Positions 1 to 6,637 of a stretch of 19,417 nucleotides of DNA are shown in pieces. The translations under genes and the position numbers were made by a program. The stretch's first letter is position 1. Each line of letters opens with the position of its first letter. Below the pieces are notes generated by a model, which was not told the origin of the DNA, did not search any database, and saw only the letters and a program-made list of their open reading frames with translations. The stretch is from assembly GCA_964653555.1 (NCBI GenBank), contig CAZZFT010000093.1, positions 1-19,417 of the forward strand. Reading direction: 5' to 3'. The stretch comes from JAHEJV01 sp964653555. GTDB taxonomy: Bacteria; Myxococcota_A; UBA9160; SMWR01.

Positions 1-92
1 ACTTCAAGGCGGGAATCTCGGGGCAGGACGAGGTGGACGTCACCCCGAAGAACGAAGAGGTGACCGAGGGCGAGCGCCGGAGCGGCAACTAG
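1..92 (+). CDS. C-terminal end of an unidentified protein (partial)
   Basis: The reading frame starting at base 3 is open to a TAG stop at 90-92 and gives a 29-residue hydrophilic, acidic tail (begins FKAGISGQDEVDV, ends RRSGN). The gene starts outside the window. The tail has no motif I recognise, so no function is given. It converges on the minus-strand zinc-finger gene with a 64-bp gap in which I see no convincing terminator. Confidence 0.5.
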   Translation, partial: FKAGISGQDEVDVTPKNEEVTEGERRSGN

Positions 93-156
93 CCCGGGCC
101 GGAGCCCCCGCCTTCGCTCGCCTAGCTCGCCATTCTGCGCTCGGGATCGCTGCCCG

Positions 157-1242
157 CTACGTCGCGTGCCTCGCGGGCCGGATCTCGAAATCAGCCGCCT
201 CGCGGGGCAGCGGCCAGGGAACGCTCTCGAAGTCGCGGGTCTCGCCGGGCCCCAGGGGTCGCTGGGGGAGCCGAAACGCGCGCAGCTGCTCCAGGCTGCC
301 CTCTCGCAGCAGCGAGAGCGGGCGCGGCAGGCCGAGCGGGACGCCGGATCCGATCTCCCGACCCGACGCGTCCCGGAACGCCAGCTCGAGCACCGGGACC
401 GGGGTGAACGACTCGCGCGTGTTGTGCAGACCTCCCGACACCACGAGGACGCGACCGAGCTGAGCGTTGTCCACCCATCGCCCGTGCACCCCTTCCAGAG
501 CGACGCCCGCCACCGGCTCCGCCGGCATCACGACGACCGGGGGCTGCGGAGCCAGCCCACGGGCGAGACCGACCGCGCACAGCGCGGCCGTGGCGAGCCA
601 GCCGACGGCACTCGTGGATCGCTGGACCCAGACGTTCGGAGGGTCCTGCTGGGGCTCCAGATCCGAAGCCCGGCGCAACGGCGTCGGCGCGCTCCGGCGA
701 GGGGGCGGCGACGGAACCGCGACGTTCCGCGCCGGGGTCTCCTCGTCGTCGTCGAAGATGTCCCAATCGCCGGGGCTCCCGAGCTCGTCGACCGTCTCGG
801 TCGCCGTCTCCGCCTCCGGCCGAAGCTCCTTCTTCGGCTCCGGCGCGCTCGCCGGCGCCGGCTTCACGGCGGGGCGAGGGGGCGCGACCAGAACGCTGCT
901 CGGCGCCCCGAGGTCGGGGCCCGGTTCACCGGCTCGCTCGATCGGCTCGTCCGAACCAGGCCGCGGATCGTCGTTGAACTCCCAGTCGCTCTCGGTCTCC
1001 TCGTCGTCGAAGAGGGATCCCGACGAGGGATCGGCGGGCAGGTCGCGCGTGACGTCGGGCGTCTCGCTCTCCCTGATCGCGCGCGCGACGGCGTGATCGA
1101 CCTCCTCCTGCTCCGTGGCGGCCGGATGCTGGACGACGAAAGCGTGCTTGCACCGGGAGCAGCGGACCAGGACGCCGGTCTCCGGCACCCGCGCCGCGTC
1201 GAGCTGGAACTGCGTCTTGCAGCGCTCGCATGTGACGACCAC
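157..1242 (-). CDS. MJ0042-type zinc-finger, DUF3426-like single-pass membrane protein
   Basis: The 361-residue protein opens with a zinc ribbon: CERCKTQF near residue 5 and CSRCKHAF near 31, two CxxC pairs about 26 residues apart, as in the MJ0042 finger family. A long acidic, Pro/Ala-rich, presumably disordered stretch follows (about 55-210). One hydrophobic segment (GWLATAALCAVGLARGL) comes next, then a C-terminal domain of about 110 residues resembling DUF3426 (LVVSGGLHNTRESF, LELAFRDASGREI, LGPGETRDFESVPWPL). I chose the GTG at 1242 because it sits 6 nt after a GGGGGGAA tract and immediately before the finger; the reading frame stays open further upstream only into the neighbouring promoter region. 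Proteins of this build are widespread in proteobacteria and mostly uncharacterised. A membrane-anchored redox or metal-sensing role is conceivable but not shown. It is divergent from the ArsA-like pair. Confidence 0.85.
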   Translation of the reverse strand: MVVTCERCKTQFQLDAARVPETGVLVRCSRCKHAFVVQHPAATEQEEVDHAVARAIRESETPDVTRDLPADPSSGSLFDDEETESDWEFNDDPRPGSDEPIERAGEPGPDLGAPSSVLVAPPRPAVKPAPASAPEPKKELRPEAETATETVDELGSPGDWDIFDDDEETPARNVAVPSPPPRRSAPTPLRRASDLEPQQDPPNVWVQRSTSAVGWLATAALCAVGLARGLAPQPPVVVMPAEPVAGVALEGVHGRWVDNAQLGRVLVVSGGLHNTRESFTPVPVLELAFRDASGREIGSGVPLGLPRPLSLLREGSLEQLRAFRLPQRPLGPGETRDFESVPWPLPREAADFEIRPARHAT

Positions 1243-1258
1243 GCTACCGTTCCCCCCA

Positions 1259-1275
1259 TTCCAGCCGTACTGGAA
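1259..1275. repeat. Inverted repeat TTCCAG-N5-CTGGAA
   Basis: Perfect 6-bp arms (1259-1264 and 1270-1275) around CCGTA lie 17 bp upstream of the zinc-finger gene start. The right arm runs into a GGAACG element. Position and symmetry fit an operator for a dimeric regulator, or simply a hairpin in the leader of the minus-strand gene. Confidence 0.45.
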
Positions 1276-1320
1276 CGCCCCCGCTCCGGAGCCGCCCCTC
1301 GCGCCCCTCGGCGCACCCCG

Positions 1321-1347
1321 CGACGGAACGCGGCGCGCGTTCCGTCG
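1321..1347. repeat. 12-bp perfect inverted repeat with 3-nt centre
   Basis: The arms CGACGGAACGCG (1321-1332) and CGCGTTCCGTCG (1336-1347) are exact reverse complements around GCG, followed by TTT. The repeat ends 46 bp before the first ArsA-like start codon. It may be an operator or an RNA hairpin in the leader of the ArsA operon; a three-T run is too short for a convincing intrinsic terminator. Confidence 0.55.
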
Positions 1348-1393
1348 TTTCGGAGCCGCCGCGCGCGCGCTTGAGGCTCCGCCAGGAGGCCGC

Positions 1394-2362
1394 GTGGCCG
1401 AAACCGACTCCCTGCTCGACCGGCGGCTCGTGATCGTCACCGGAAAGGGCGGGACCGGGAAGACGGCGGTCTCCGCGGCGCTCGCCCTGGGCGCCGCCGC
1501 GGCCGGGCGCCGCGTGCTGGTGGCCGCGGTCGACCCGGACGCGCGCCTCACCACCCTCCTCGGTCGCGCCGACCGCCTGGGCTACGCGCCCGCGTGGATG
1601 CGCGAGGGCGTCTGGGTGTGTCACGTGGAGCCTTTCGAAGCCCTCGGCGAGTACCTCGGGCTCCAGCTCGGGACCCGTCGCCTGGTCGACCCGATCCTGC
1701 GTCAGCACGCGTTCCGCCAGCTGCTGAGCGCGTCGCCGGGCTGGCGCGAGCTGATCACGCTCGGGAAGGTGTGGCACCTGGAGCAGATGCGGGATGGCCC
1801 GGAGCCGCGCTTCGACCTGATCGTCGTCGACGCGCCCGCCACCGGCCACGGACTCACGTTCCTGGACGTGCCGCGCGTGGTGGTGTCGGCGGTGCGAGCC
1901 GGACCGCTGCGAAGCCAGACCGAGCGCGTGGAGGCGCTGATCGAAGACCGCGCGCGGACGCTTCTGCTGCCGGTGGCTCTCGCCGAGGAGCTGCCGGCGC
2001 GCGAGACGATCGAGCTCGTGTCCCGGGTGCGCCGCGATCTCGACATCGCGCTCGACCGCGTGGTGGTGAACGCCGTCCATGATCCGCCCTACCCGGAGGA
2101 GCTCGCGAACCTCGACGAACGCGTCGCGACGCTGCCCGACGACACCCCGCTCGGCGCGCTGCCCCGGCCCCGGGTACTCGCCGCGTGCGGGGCCATCCTG
2201 CGCGAGCGCGCCGAGCTCAACCACCACTACGTGGAAGTGCTCGCAAAGGGCACCGGTCTGCCGGTGGCCCAGCTCCCGTATCTCCACGACGGACTGCGCG
2301 GTCCCGCCGACGCGACTCGGCTCGCCTCGGCCCTGCTCGCTCCGCTGGCAGGCGCGCCGTGA
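1394..2362 (+). CDS. ArsA/Get3-like ATPase, subunit with intact deviant Walker A
   Basis: A 322-residue P-loop ATPase of the ArsA/Get3 (SIMIBI) class. The deviant Walker A GKGGTGKT is at residues 17-24 and keeps the signature lysine (K18) that acts in trans across the dimer in this class. VDPD follows at about 48-51, and the switch II-like stretch VDAPATGHGLTFLDVP matches the family DxxPTGH motif. The cysteines of the arsenite pump ATPase are not evident as a cluster, and no arsB or ars regulator is near, so arsenite export is unlikely. The start is GTG at 1394, with AGGAGG at 1384-1389. It overlaps the next gene by GTGA. Tandem ArsA-like pairs also occur in mycobacteria (Rv3679/Rv3680), where the two products are reported to work together. 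I infer a heterodimer with the next product. Confidence 0.85.
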   Translation: MAETDSLLDRRLVIVTGKGGTGKTAVSAALALGAAAAGRRVLVAAVDPDARLTTLLGRADRLGYAPAWMREGVWVCHVEPFEALGEYLGLQLGTRRLVDPILRQHAFRQLLSASPGWRELITLGKVWHLEQMRDGPEPRFDLIVVDAPATGHGLTFLDVPRVVVSAVRAGPLRSQTERVEALIEDRARTLLLPVALAEELPARETIELVSRVRRDLDIALDRVVVNAVHDPPYPEELANLDERVATLPDDTPLGALPRPRVLAACGAILRERAELNHHYVEVLAKGTGLPVAQLPYLHDGLRGPADATRLASALLAPLAGAP

Positions 2363-3591
2363 CGCTGCCGGCTCTCGACCGTCGGGTTGTGGTTTGCGTC
2401 GGATGCGGCGGCGTCGGCAAGACGACCGTCGCGGCGGCGATCGCCCTCGAGGCCGCGCGCCAGGGACGCCGCGCCCTCGTGCTGACGATCGATCCGGCGC
2501 GCCGTCTGGCCGACGCGCTGGGCGTCGAGGCTCTGGGAAATCAGCCCGAGCCGCTGCCGCGGGAGGTGCTCGGCGCGCTGGGCGTCCCAGCCCAGGGCGC
2601 TCTCTCGGCGCTGATGCTCGACATGAAGCGGACTTTCGACGACCTCGTCGAGCGCTTCGCCGAGAGCCCGGAGGCACGCGACCGCGTGCTCGCCAACCCG
2701 ATCTACCGCCACGTGTCCGACGCGCTCGCCGGCAGCATCGAGTATTCGGCGATGGAGAAGGTGTACGAGCTCTCGCGCTCGGAGGAGTTCGATACGCTGG
2801 TCGTCGACACGCCCCCGTCGCAGCACGCGCTCGACTTCCTCGACGCTCCCGGACGACTGCTCGAGTTCCTGGACAGCCGCCTGGTCCAGATCTGGATCCA
2901 TCCGGCGATGGCGGCCGGACGATTGGGCTTTCGCTGGTTCCAGTGGGGAACCCGGCGCGCCCTCGCCCTGATCGAACGGATCACGGGCATCGGCTTCCTC
3001 GAGGACGTCTCTGAGTTCCTGCTCGCCTTCGAGCACATGTCCGAGGGATTTCGCGATCGCGCGCACCGGGTGCGCGCGCTGCTGCTCGGGCCGGAGACCG
3101 CCTTCGTTCTGGTCGCCGGACCCGAGAGCGAGTCGGTGAAGCAGGCCCAGCGCTTCCTCGAGCGGCTCCAGGAAGGCGACGTCCGGGTGGCCGGTGTGGT
3201 CGCCAACCGGGTCCGCCTGTGGCCGGATCCCGACTCCCCGCCGTCGGTGGACGCGACGGACGAGGACCTGGCGGCCCTGGCCAGCGCGCTGCAGCGCCAG
3301 GAAGGCGAGGGGTTTCCGGCGCAGCGCGCGGCACGCGCAGCAGTCGACGCGGCGTCGCGGTACGCTGGGCTCGTCCGCCGCGACGCGGAGGCCTTGCTCG
3401 CTCTGCGGGGGAACGCGCAGCAGCGCGGGAGCTTCTTCCGGGTGGTGCCCGAGCAGCGCGCGGACGTGCACGACCTCACCGGCCTGGCGCGCGTCGCGGC
3501 CGCGCTCTCGGCGGACGCCCAGGGCCGCGATCCGGGGAGCTTCGATGGCGAATCGGTCGAGCGGCGAGGGGAGCCCGCGACCGGGCAATAG
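2359..3591 (+). CDS. ArsA/Get3-like ATPase, partner subunit lacking the signature lysine
   Basis: A 410-residue second ArsA-like ATPase. Its Walker A is GCGGVGKT (residues 15-22): the P-loop lysine K21 is present, but the deviant-Walker signature lysine is replaced by cysteine (C16). IDPARRLADALG follows, and the switch II region reads VDTPPSQHALDFLDAPGRL, where the family usually has TGH. Residues about 175-230 are rich in aromatic and hydrophobic residues (for example IWIHPAMAAGRLGFRWFQW) and may form the helical client-binding face seen in Get3-type proteins. The GTG start at 2359 overlaps the upstream TGA (GTGA), so translation is probably coupled and the two products are likely made in equal amounts. 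The next gene begins inside its last 47 bases. The client and process are unknown. Confidence 0.85.
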   Translation: MTLPALDRRVVVCVGCGGVGKTTVAAAIALEAARQGRRALVLTIDPARRLADALGVEALGNQPEPLPREVLGALGVPAQGALSALMLDMKRTFDDLVERFAESPEARDRVLANPIYRHVSDALAGSIEYSAMEKVYELSRSEEFDTLVVDTPPSQHALDFLDAPGRLLEFLDSRLVQIWIHPAMAAGRLGFRWFQWGTRRALALIERITGIGFLEDVSEFLLAFEHMSEGFRDRAHRVRALLLGPETAFVLVAGPESESVKQAQRFLERLQEGDVRVAGVVANRVRLWPDPDSPPSVDATDEDLAALASALQRQEGEGFPAQRAARAAVDAASRYAGLVRRDAEALLALRGNAQQRGSFFRVVPEQRADVHDLTGLARVAAALSADAQGRDPGSFDGESVERRGEPATGQ

Positions 3592-4108
3592 GCGAACGCC
3601 GGAGCCGGGCGAGCCGGCTCGCGGCTTCACGCCCGAGGAGGGGCCGACGAACGATCTCGACGAGGCGCTCGCGCGCGCGCGGCGCCACGCGAGGAGCGCG
3701 GTGGCCGAGGCGCTGGAGGCCGCCCGCGCGCTCCTGGACGCCGCATCGATCGCGACCTCGGGGGCGTCGGCCGGAATCCATCCTCTGTTCGCCCGGGTCG
3801 ACCGCTGGCTCCAGTCCGGGGCGCACCACCTCGCGGCCGAGGGAAGCCTTCCCGCTGACCTGGCGGCTTCCCTGGCCGAGGCGCTGGGCGCCGAGATCGC
3901 GCGCTGGGAGGAGCAGGCGCGCGTGGATCCCGATGCGCGCGCGGTGCTCCGCGCCTTCCTGGGGCTTCGCGAGCTGCTGTGGGAGCTGGGCATCCGCCCG
4001 GGGCCCGGCCAGCCCGGCAGCACCCGCGCGCCGTCAGCCGACCCCTCGGAGCCCGCGGCGGATCTCGCCCGGCCGCGGCGGGTCGAGCGCGTCGCCGTCG
4101 AGGGATGA
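3545..4108 (+). CDS. Small Ala-rich helical protein of unknown function
   Basis: A 187-residue protein I do not recognise. Residues 1-35 are Pro/Gly/Arg-rich and probably disordered. About 36-150 are alanine- and leucine-rich with heptad-like spacing (DEALARARRHARSAVAEALEA, then ARVDRWLQ, SLAEALGAEIARWEEQ, LRAFLGLRELLWELGI), suggesting a helical bundle or coiled coil. The last 35 residues are again low-complexity. There is no signal peptide or transmembrane segment. The ATG at 3545 is supported by GGGGAG at 3534-3539 and overlaps the ArsA-like gene by 47 bp; the first later in-frame start would cut into the helical region. Its position suggests it acts with the ATPase pair, perhaps as an adaptor or client. 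A phasin-like granule protein is another possibility, given the next gene. Both are inference. Confidence 0.7.
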   Translation: MANRSSGEGSPRPGNRRTPEPGEPARGFTPEEGPTNDLDEALARARRHARSAVAEALEAARALLDAASIATSGASAGIHPLFARVDRWLQSGAHHLAAEGSLPADLAASLAEALGAEIARWEEQARVDPDARAVLRAFLGLRELLWELGIRPGPGQPGSTRAPSADPSEPAADLARPRRVERVAVEG

Positions 4109-4233
4109 CCCGTGCGGCGGGGCTGGGCTAGCGTCTTCGGGTCCGCCCTCATGGACCGCGTCCCGCCTCCCCTTCCCGCCCGCGCACTCGGATCCCTCCC
4201 GACGAAGCCTGGACGCAGAGGAATTCCCTTCCC
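4109..4233 (+). promoter_or_regulatory. Gap ahead of the PHA-type regulator, no clear promoter
   Basis: This 125-nt gap is the only sizeable break in the plus-strand run from 1394 to 4818, so a promoter for the following gene may lie here. A weak match (ATGACC, 18-nt spacer, TAGCGT) begins near 4104, in the end of the preceding gene, but is too poor to call. AGAGGAA at 4217-4223 is the likely ribosome binding site, 10 nt before the ATG. Confidence 0.25.
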
Positions 4234-4818
4234 ATGACCGTCCTCATCAAGCGGTACGCCAACCGCAAGCTCTACAACACCGACACGAGCCGCTACATCA
4301 CGCTCAAGGGCATCGCCCTGCTCATCGAGCAGGGTGAGGAAGTGCGCGTGATCGACAACGAGACGGGAGAGGACATCACCTCGGTGGCCCTCTCCCAGAT
4401 CCTGGTCGACAACGAGCGGGCGCAGCGCGCGGTGCCGCGAACCCTCCTGTCGGACCTGATCCAGAAGGGCGGGGACGCGCTCTACGGTGCGCTCAAGCGG
4501 GGAGTGGGCGACGCCCAGGAGGGAATCGGGGAGCTCCAGAAGAACGTTCGACGCGCGATCCGCAGCCGCGAAGAAGAGGCGCAGCGTTGGCGGGAGGTGC
4601 TCGGGGGTGCGCGCACCGAGTGGGACGAGATGGTGCAGGGCGCGGTGGAGCGAGTGTTCCGCGCCCTCGACCTGCCGAGGCGCAGCGACATCGAGGCCTT
4701 GAACGACAACCTCGAGCGGGTCGCCGCGGCGCTCGAGAACCTCGAGACCGATCGCGGCGCCGCCGAGCCGCAGCTGCACGAGCACGAGTCTCCACGACGC
4801 GCCGCCGGAGAGGATTGA
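4234..4818 (+). CDS. PHA/PHB accumulation regulator (PHB_acc_N) with phasin-like C-terminus
   Basis: 194 residues. Residues 2-62 (IKRYANRKLYNTDTSRYIT, then EVRVIDNETGEDIT and LSQILVDNE) are an excellent match to the PHB_acc_N DNA-binding domain of PhaR/PhbR-type repressors, which control phasin and PHA granule genes. The rest is a long charged helical region. Its end (about 133-172: VERVFRALDLPRRSDIEALN, then a heptad-rich LERVAAALENLE) closely resembles the conserved end of PhaF/PhaI-type phasins, where a short motif with a proline leads into a coiled coil. The protein may therefore both bind DNA and self-assemble or contact granules. No PHA synthase or depolymerase is in the window. ATG is at 4234 with AGAGGAA 10 nt upstream. 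The symbol phaR is withheld because the target is not shown. Confidence 0.85.
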   Translation: MTVLIKRYANRKLYNTDTSRYITLKGIALLIEQGEEVRVIDNETGEDITSVALSQILVDNERAQRAVPRTLLSDLIQKGGDALYGALKRGVGDAQEGIGELQKNVRRAIRSREEEAQRWREVLGGARTEWDEMVQGAVERVFRALDLPRRSDIEALNDNLERVAAALENLETDRGAAEPQLHEHESPRRAAGED

Positions 4819-4819
4819 C

Positions 4820-4850
4820 GCGCGGCCGGGTCCGGGACCCGGGGCCGCGC
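4820..4850 (+). terminator. Strong hairpin just after the PHA-regulator stop codon
   Basis: GCGCGGCC (4820-4827) pairs perfectly with GGCCGCGC (4843-4850). Inside it GGGTC (4828-4832) pairs with GACCC (4836-4840), leaving a 3-nt loop and a 2-nt bulge: 13 base pairs in all, followed by TTT. It starts one base after the stop codon. The short T-run makes a weak intrinsic terminator, so partial termination or mRNA stabilisation between the regulator and the COQ4-like gene is equally plausible. Confidence 0.45.
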
Positions 4851-4864
4851 TTTCGAGGAGAGCG

Positions 4865-5587
4865 ATGACCGCCGCCGCGGCCGAGCGCGACCGGATCCGA
4901 CCCCTCGACGCCCTGCGCGCGATGCGCGCGCTGCTGCGCGATCCCGACGACACGGCGCGCGTGTTCGACGTGATCGACGCCCTCTCGGGCCGGACGCGGT
5001 CGCGCCTGTTCGATCGCTTCCGCGCCAGCCAGGCGGGCCGGCGACTGCTGGCGCAGCGACCCGATCTGCTGGCCCGCCTCTGCGAGCGCGAGCGACTGCT
5101 CGCCCTGCCCGACGGGACGCTCGGACGCTGTTATGCCGAGTTCATGAGCCGAGAGCGGATCTCGGCGGACGGACTCGTCGCCGCGAGCGAGATCTCCCGC
5201 GACGAGCTCCCCCCGGAGCGGCGCTGGTTCGCCGACCGGCTGCGCGACATGCACGATCTGTGGCACGTCGTCACCGGCTACGAGCGCGACCTGATCGGCG
5301 AGGCCGCGCTGCTCGCCTTCACGTTCGCCCAGACCCGCAATCCGGGAATCGGCTTCATCGTCGCGACCGCCTACTGGAAGGCGGGCCGGGTGAACCGCGG
5401 GGCGCGGCGCCTGTTGCGCGAGGGATACCGCCGGGGTCGGCAGGCCGCGTGGCTACCCGCCATCGAGTGGGAGCCGCTGCTCGAAATGCCCCTCGCCCGG
5501 GTGCGCGAGCAGCTCCGGGTCGGCGAGCCTCCGACCTACGTACAGCTCCGCTCCGACCGCGCGCCGGCTCTCGAGTCCGTCTCTTAG
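4865..5587 (+). CDS. COQ4-family protein (ubiquinone biosynthesis-like)
   Basis: A 240-residue protein with the COQ4 signature HDxxHx11E: H130, D131, H134 and E146 (HDLWHVVTGY, then IGEAALLAF), a predicted metal site. Mitochondrial COQ4 is needed for ubiquinone synthesis and has been linked to ring C1 oxidative decarboxylation; bacterial homologues are less studied. N-terminal helices (LDALRAMRALLRDPDD; GTLGRCYAEFM) and a C-terminal EGYRRGRQAAWLPAIEWEPLL fit the family. GAGGAG is 4 nt before the ATG. Its stop overlaps the convergent acyltransferase stop by 4 bp (TTAG, 5584-5587). No other quinone gene is nearby, so the substrate is uncertain. Confidence 0.88.
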   Translation: MTAAAAERDRIRPLDALRAMRALLRDPDDTARVFDVIDALSGRTRSRLFDRFRASQAGRRLLAQRPDLLARLCERERLLALPDGTLGRCYAEFMSRERISADGLVAASEISRDELPPERRWFADRLRDMHDLWHVVTGYERDLIGEAALLAFTFAQTRNPGIGFIVATAYWKAGRVNRGARRLLREGYRRGRQAAWLPAIEWEPLLEMPLARVREQLRVGEPPTYVQLRSDRAPALESVS

Positions 5588-6633
5588 CCCGGCGGGGGCC
5601 CGCCTTCGCGATCTGCGCGCAGGCTCCACACGGTATCGCGCGCGCGCAGCCCCGATTGGACGAGCGAGTGGATGCGACCGCGGAGCTGCTCGGTCAGTCG
5701 CGACAGCAGCAGCTCGTCGCGCGCGGCGTCGGCGGGCAGCGCGTCGAGCTCGAGGGGCGCGCCAAAGCGCAGCACCCACTGGGAGGGGAGCGGAACGACA
5801 CCGAGCGGACCCAGCAGGGGGAAGGTTGGAGTCACCGGCACGAAGCGCACCCCCAGGGCGCGTCCGGGGCGGGTCGCCTTCCACAGGATCGGGTTCGTCT
5901 CCTCAGCGCCGACGACTCCGACCGGCACGAGGGGCACGCCGCACTCGAGCGCCGCGCGGATCACGCCGCCGCGTCCGAAGCGCTGAAGGCGGTAGCGATC
6001 GCGGTAGGTCTTCGCCGCCCCCTTCGCGCCCTCGGGAAACACGCACACGCTGCGGCCCGCCGCGAGCAGGCGGTCGACGTTCTCACGGCACGCCCGCACC
6101 CCGCCGAGCCGCGCGAGCCGCGGCTGGACGAAGGGCAGCGAGACCAGCCAGTCGGCCACCGTGAAGCGAGGCCTCTCCCCGGACGCGCTCTCGCGCTCCA
6201 CGGCGTGGGCGACCATCAAGGCGTCGTAGGGAAGGATTCCCGAGCGGTTCGCCACCAGCAGGCAGGGGCCCCGCTCAGGCAGATGGGAGGCACCGCCGAC
6301 GTCGACGCGCCAGTAGCGGTCGTACAGGAAGTCGAGCACGGGGCGCCAGGACTGCAGCGCCGCCTCTTCCATCCCGAACTCGTCGACCGCACCGCTGCGC
6401 TCGCGCATGCCGAGGGTGGCGAGGCGATGGCGCACCTCCGAGAGCAGGCGCTCCCAGGCAGGCGCGGCCGGGGGGGACACCCGCTCCGGCTCGCGGCGGA
6501 AGCGCGTGCGGATCTCGCGGCGCAGATCGCCGAGCGCCTCGCGGACGGCGCGCAGATCGGGGTCGTCGACGCTGGCGCGCACGGTCACGGAGCCCGACTC
6601 CGGGGCGGAATGCGGCACTCGCCCTTCGCTCAT
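5584..6633 (-). CDS. PlsC/LPLAT-like acyltransferase with altered motif I
   Basis: 349 residues. The first 80 or so are charged and helical. The acyltransferase core follows: GPCLLVANRSGILPYDALMV (about 122-141, motif I), VFPEGAKGAAKTYRDRYRLQ (from about 198, motif III with E201) and VIRAALECGVPLVPVGVVGAEE (motif IV region). This pattern resembles bacterial LPLAT proteins of the MGAT-like group, which acylate glycerol or lysophospholipid substrates at the membrane. In motif I the expected catalytic histidine of NHSG...PxD is arginine here (R130, codon CGC; D137 kept), so activity is uncertain unless another residue substitutes. It starts 4 nt after the SDR stop, so the two form an operon. A similar SDR/acyltransferase pair exists in mycobacteria (Rv0501-Rv0502). 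Confidence 0.82.
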   Translation of the reverse strand: MSEGRVPHSAPESGSVTVRASVDDPDLRAVREALGDLRREIRTRFRREPERVSPPAAPAWERLLSEVRHRLATLGMRERSGAVDEFGMEEAALQSWRPVLDFLYDRYWRVDVGGASHLPERGPCLLVANRSGILPYDALMVAHAVERESASGERPRFTVADWLVSLPFVQPRLARLGGVRACRENVDRLLAAGRSVCVFPEGAKGAAKTYRDRYRLQRFGRGGVIRAALECGVPLVPVGVVGAEETNPILWKATRPGRALGVRFVPVTPTFPLLGPLGVVPLPSQWVLRFGAPLELDALPADAARDELLLSRLTEQLRGRIHSLVQSGLRARDTVWSLRADREGGPPPG

Positions 6634-6637
6634 GCCC

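Larger units (their letters stand above)
1243..1393. promoter_or_regulatory. Divergent intergenic region with four GGAACG half-sites
   Basis: This 151-bp gap separates the zinc-finger gene (minus) from the first ArsA-like gene (plus), so it must carry promoters in both directions unless one is transcribed from elsewhere. The hexamer GGAACG or its complement CGTTCC occurs four times: 1248-1253, 1272-1277, 1325-1330 and 1338-1343. They form two inverted pairs. No clear sigma-70 -35/-10 pair stands out in this GC-rich stretch. Which regulator binds, if any, is unknown. Confidence 0.45.

Noticed and set aside
1394..3591. Arsenite-pump ATPase (arsA) annotation for the paired ATPases
   Set aside because: The homology is to the ArsA/Get3 superfamily only. 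There is no arsB, arsC, arsD or arsR nearby and no evident metalloid-binding cysteine cluster, so a resistance role is not supported.
2227..4953. Minus-strand open frame of 908 codons across the ArsA and PHA-regulator genes
   Set aside because: It is antisense to genes with clear family motifs, is low-complexity Arg/Ala/Gly/Ser-rich, and has no recognisable domain. Long antisense frames are expected where GC is this high.
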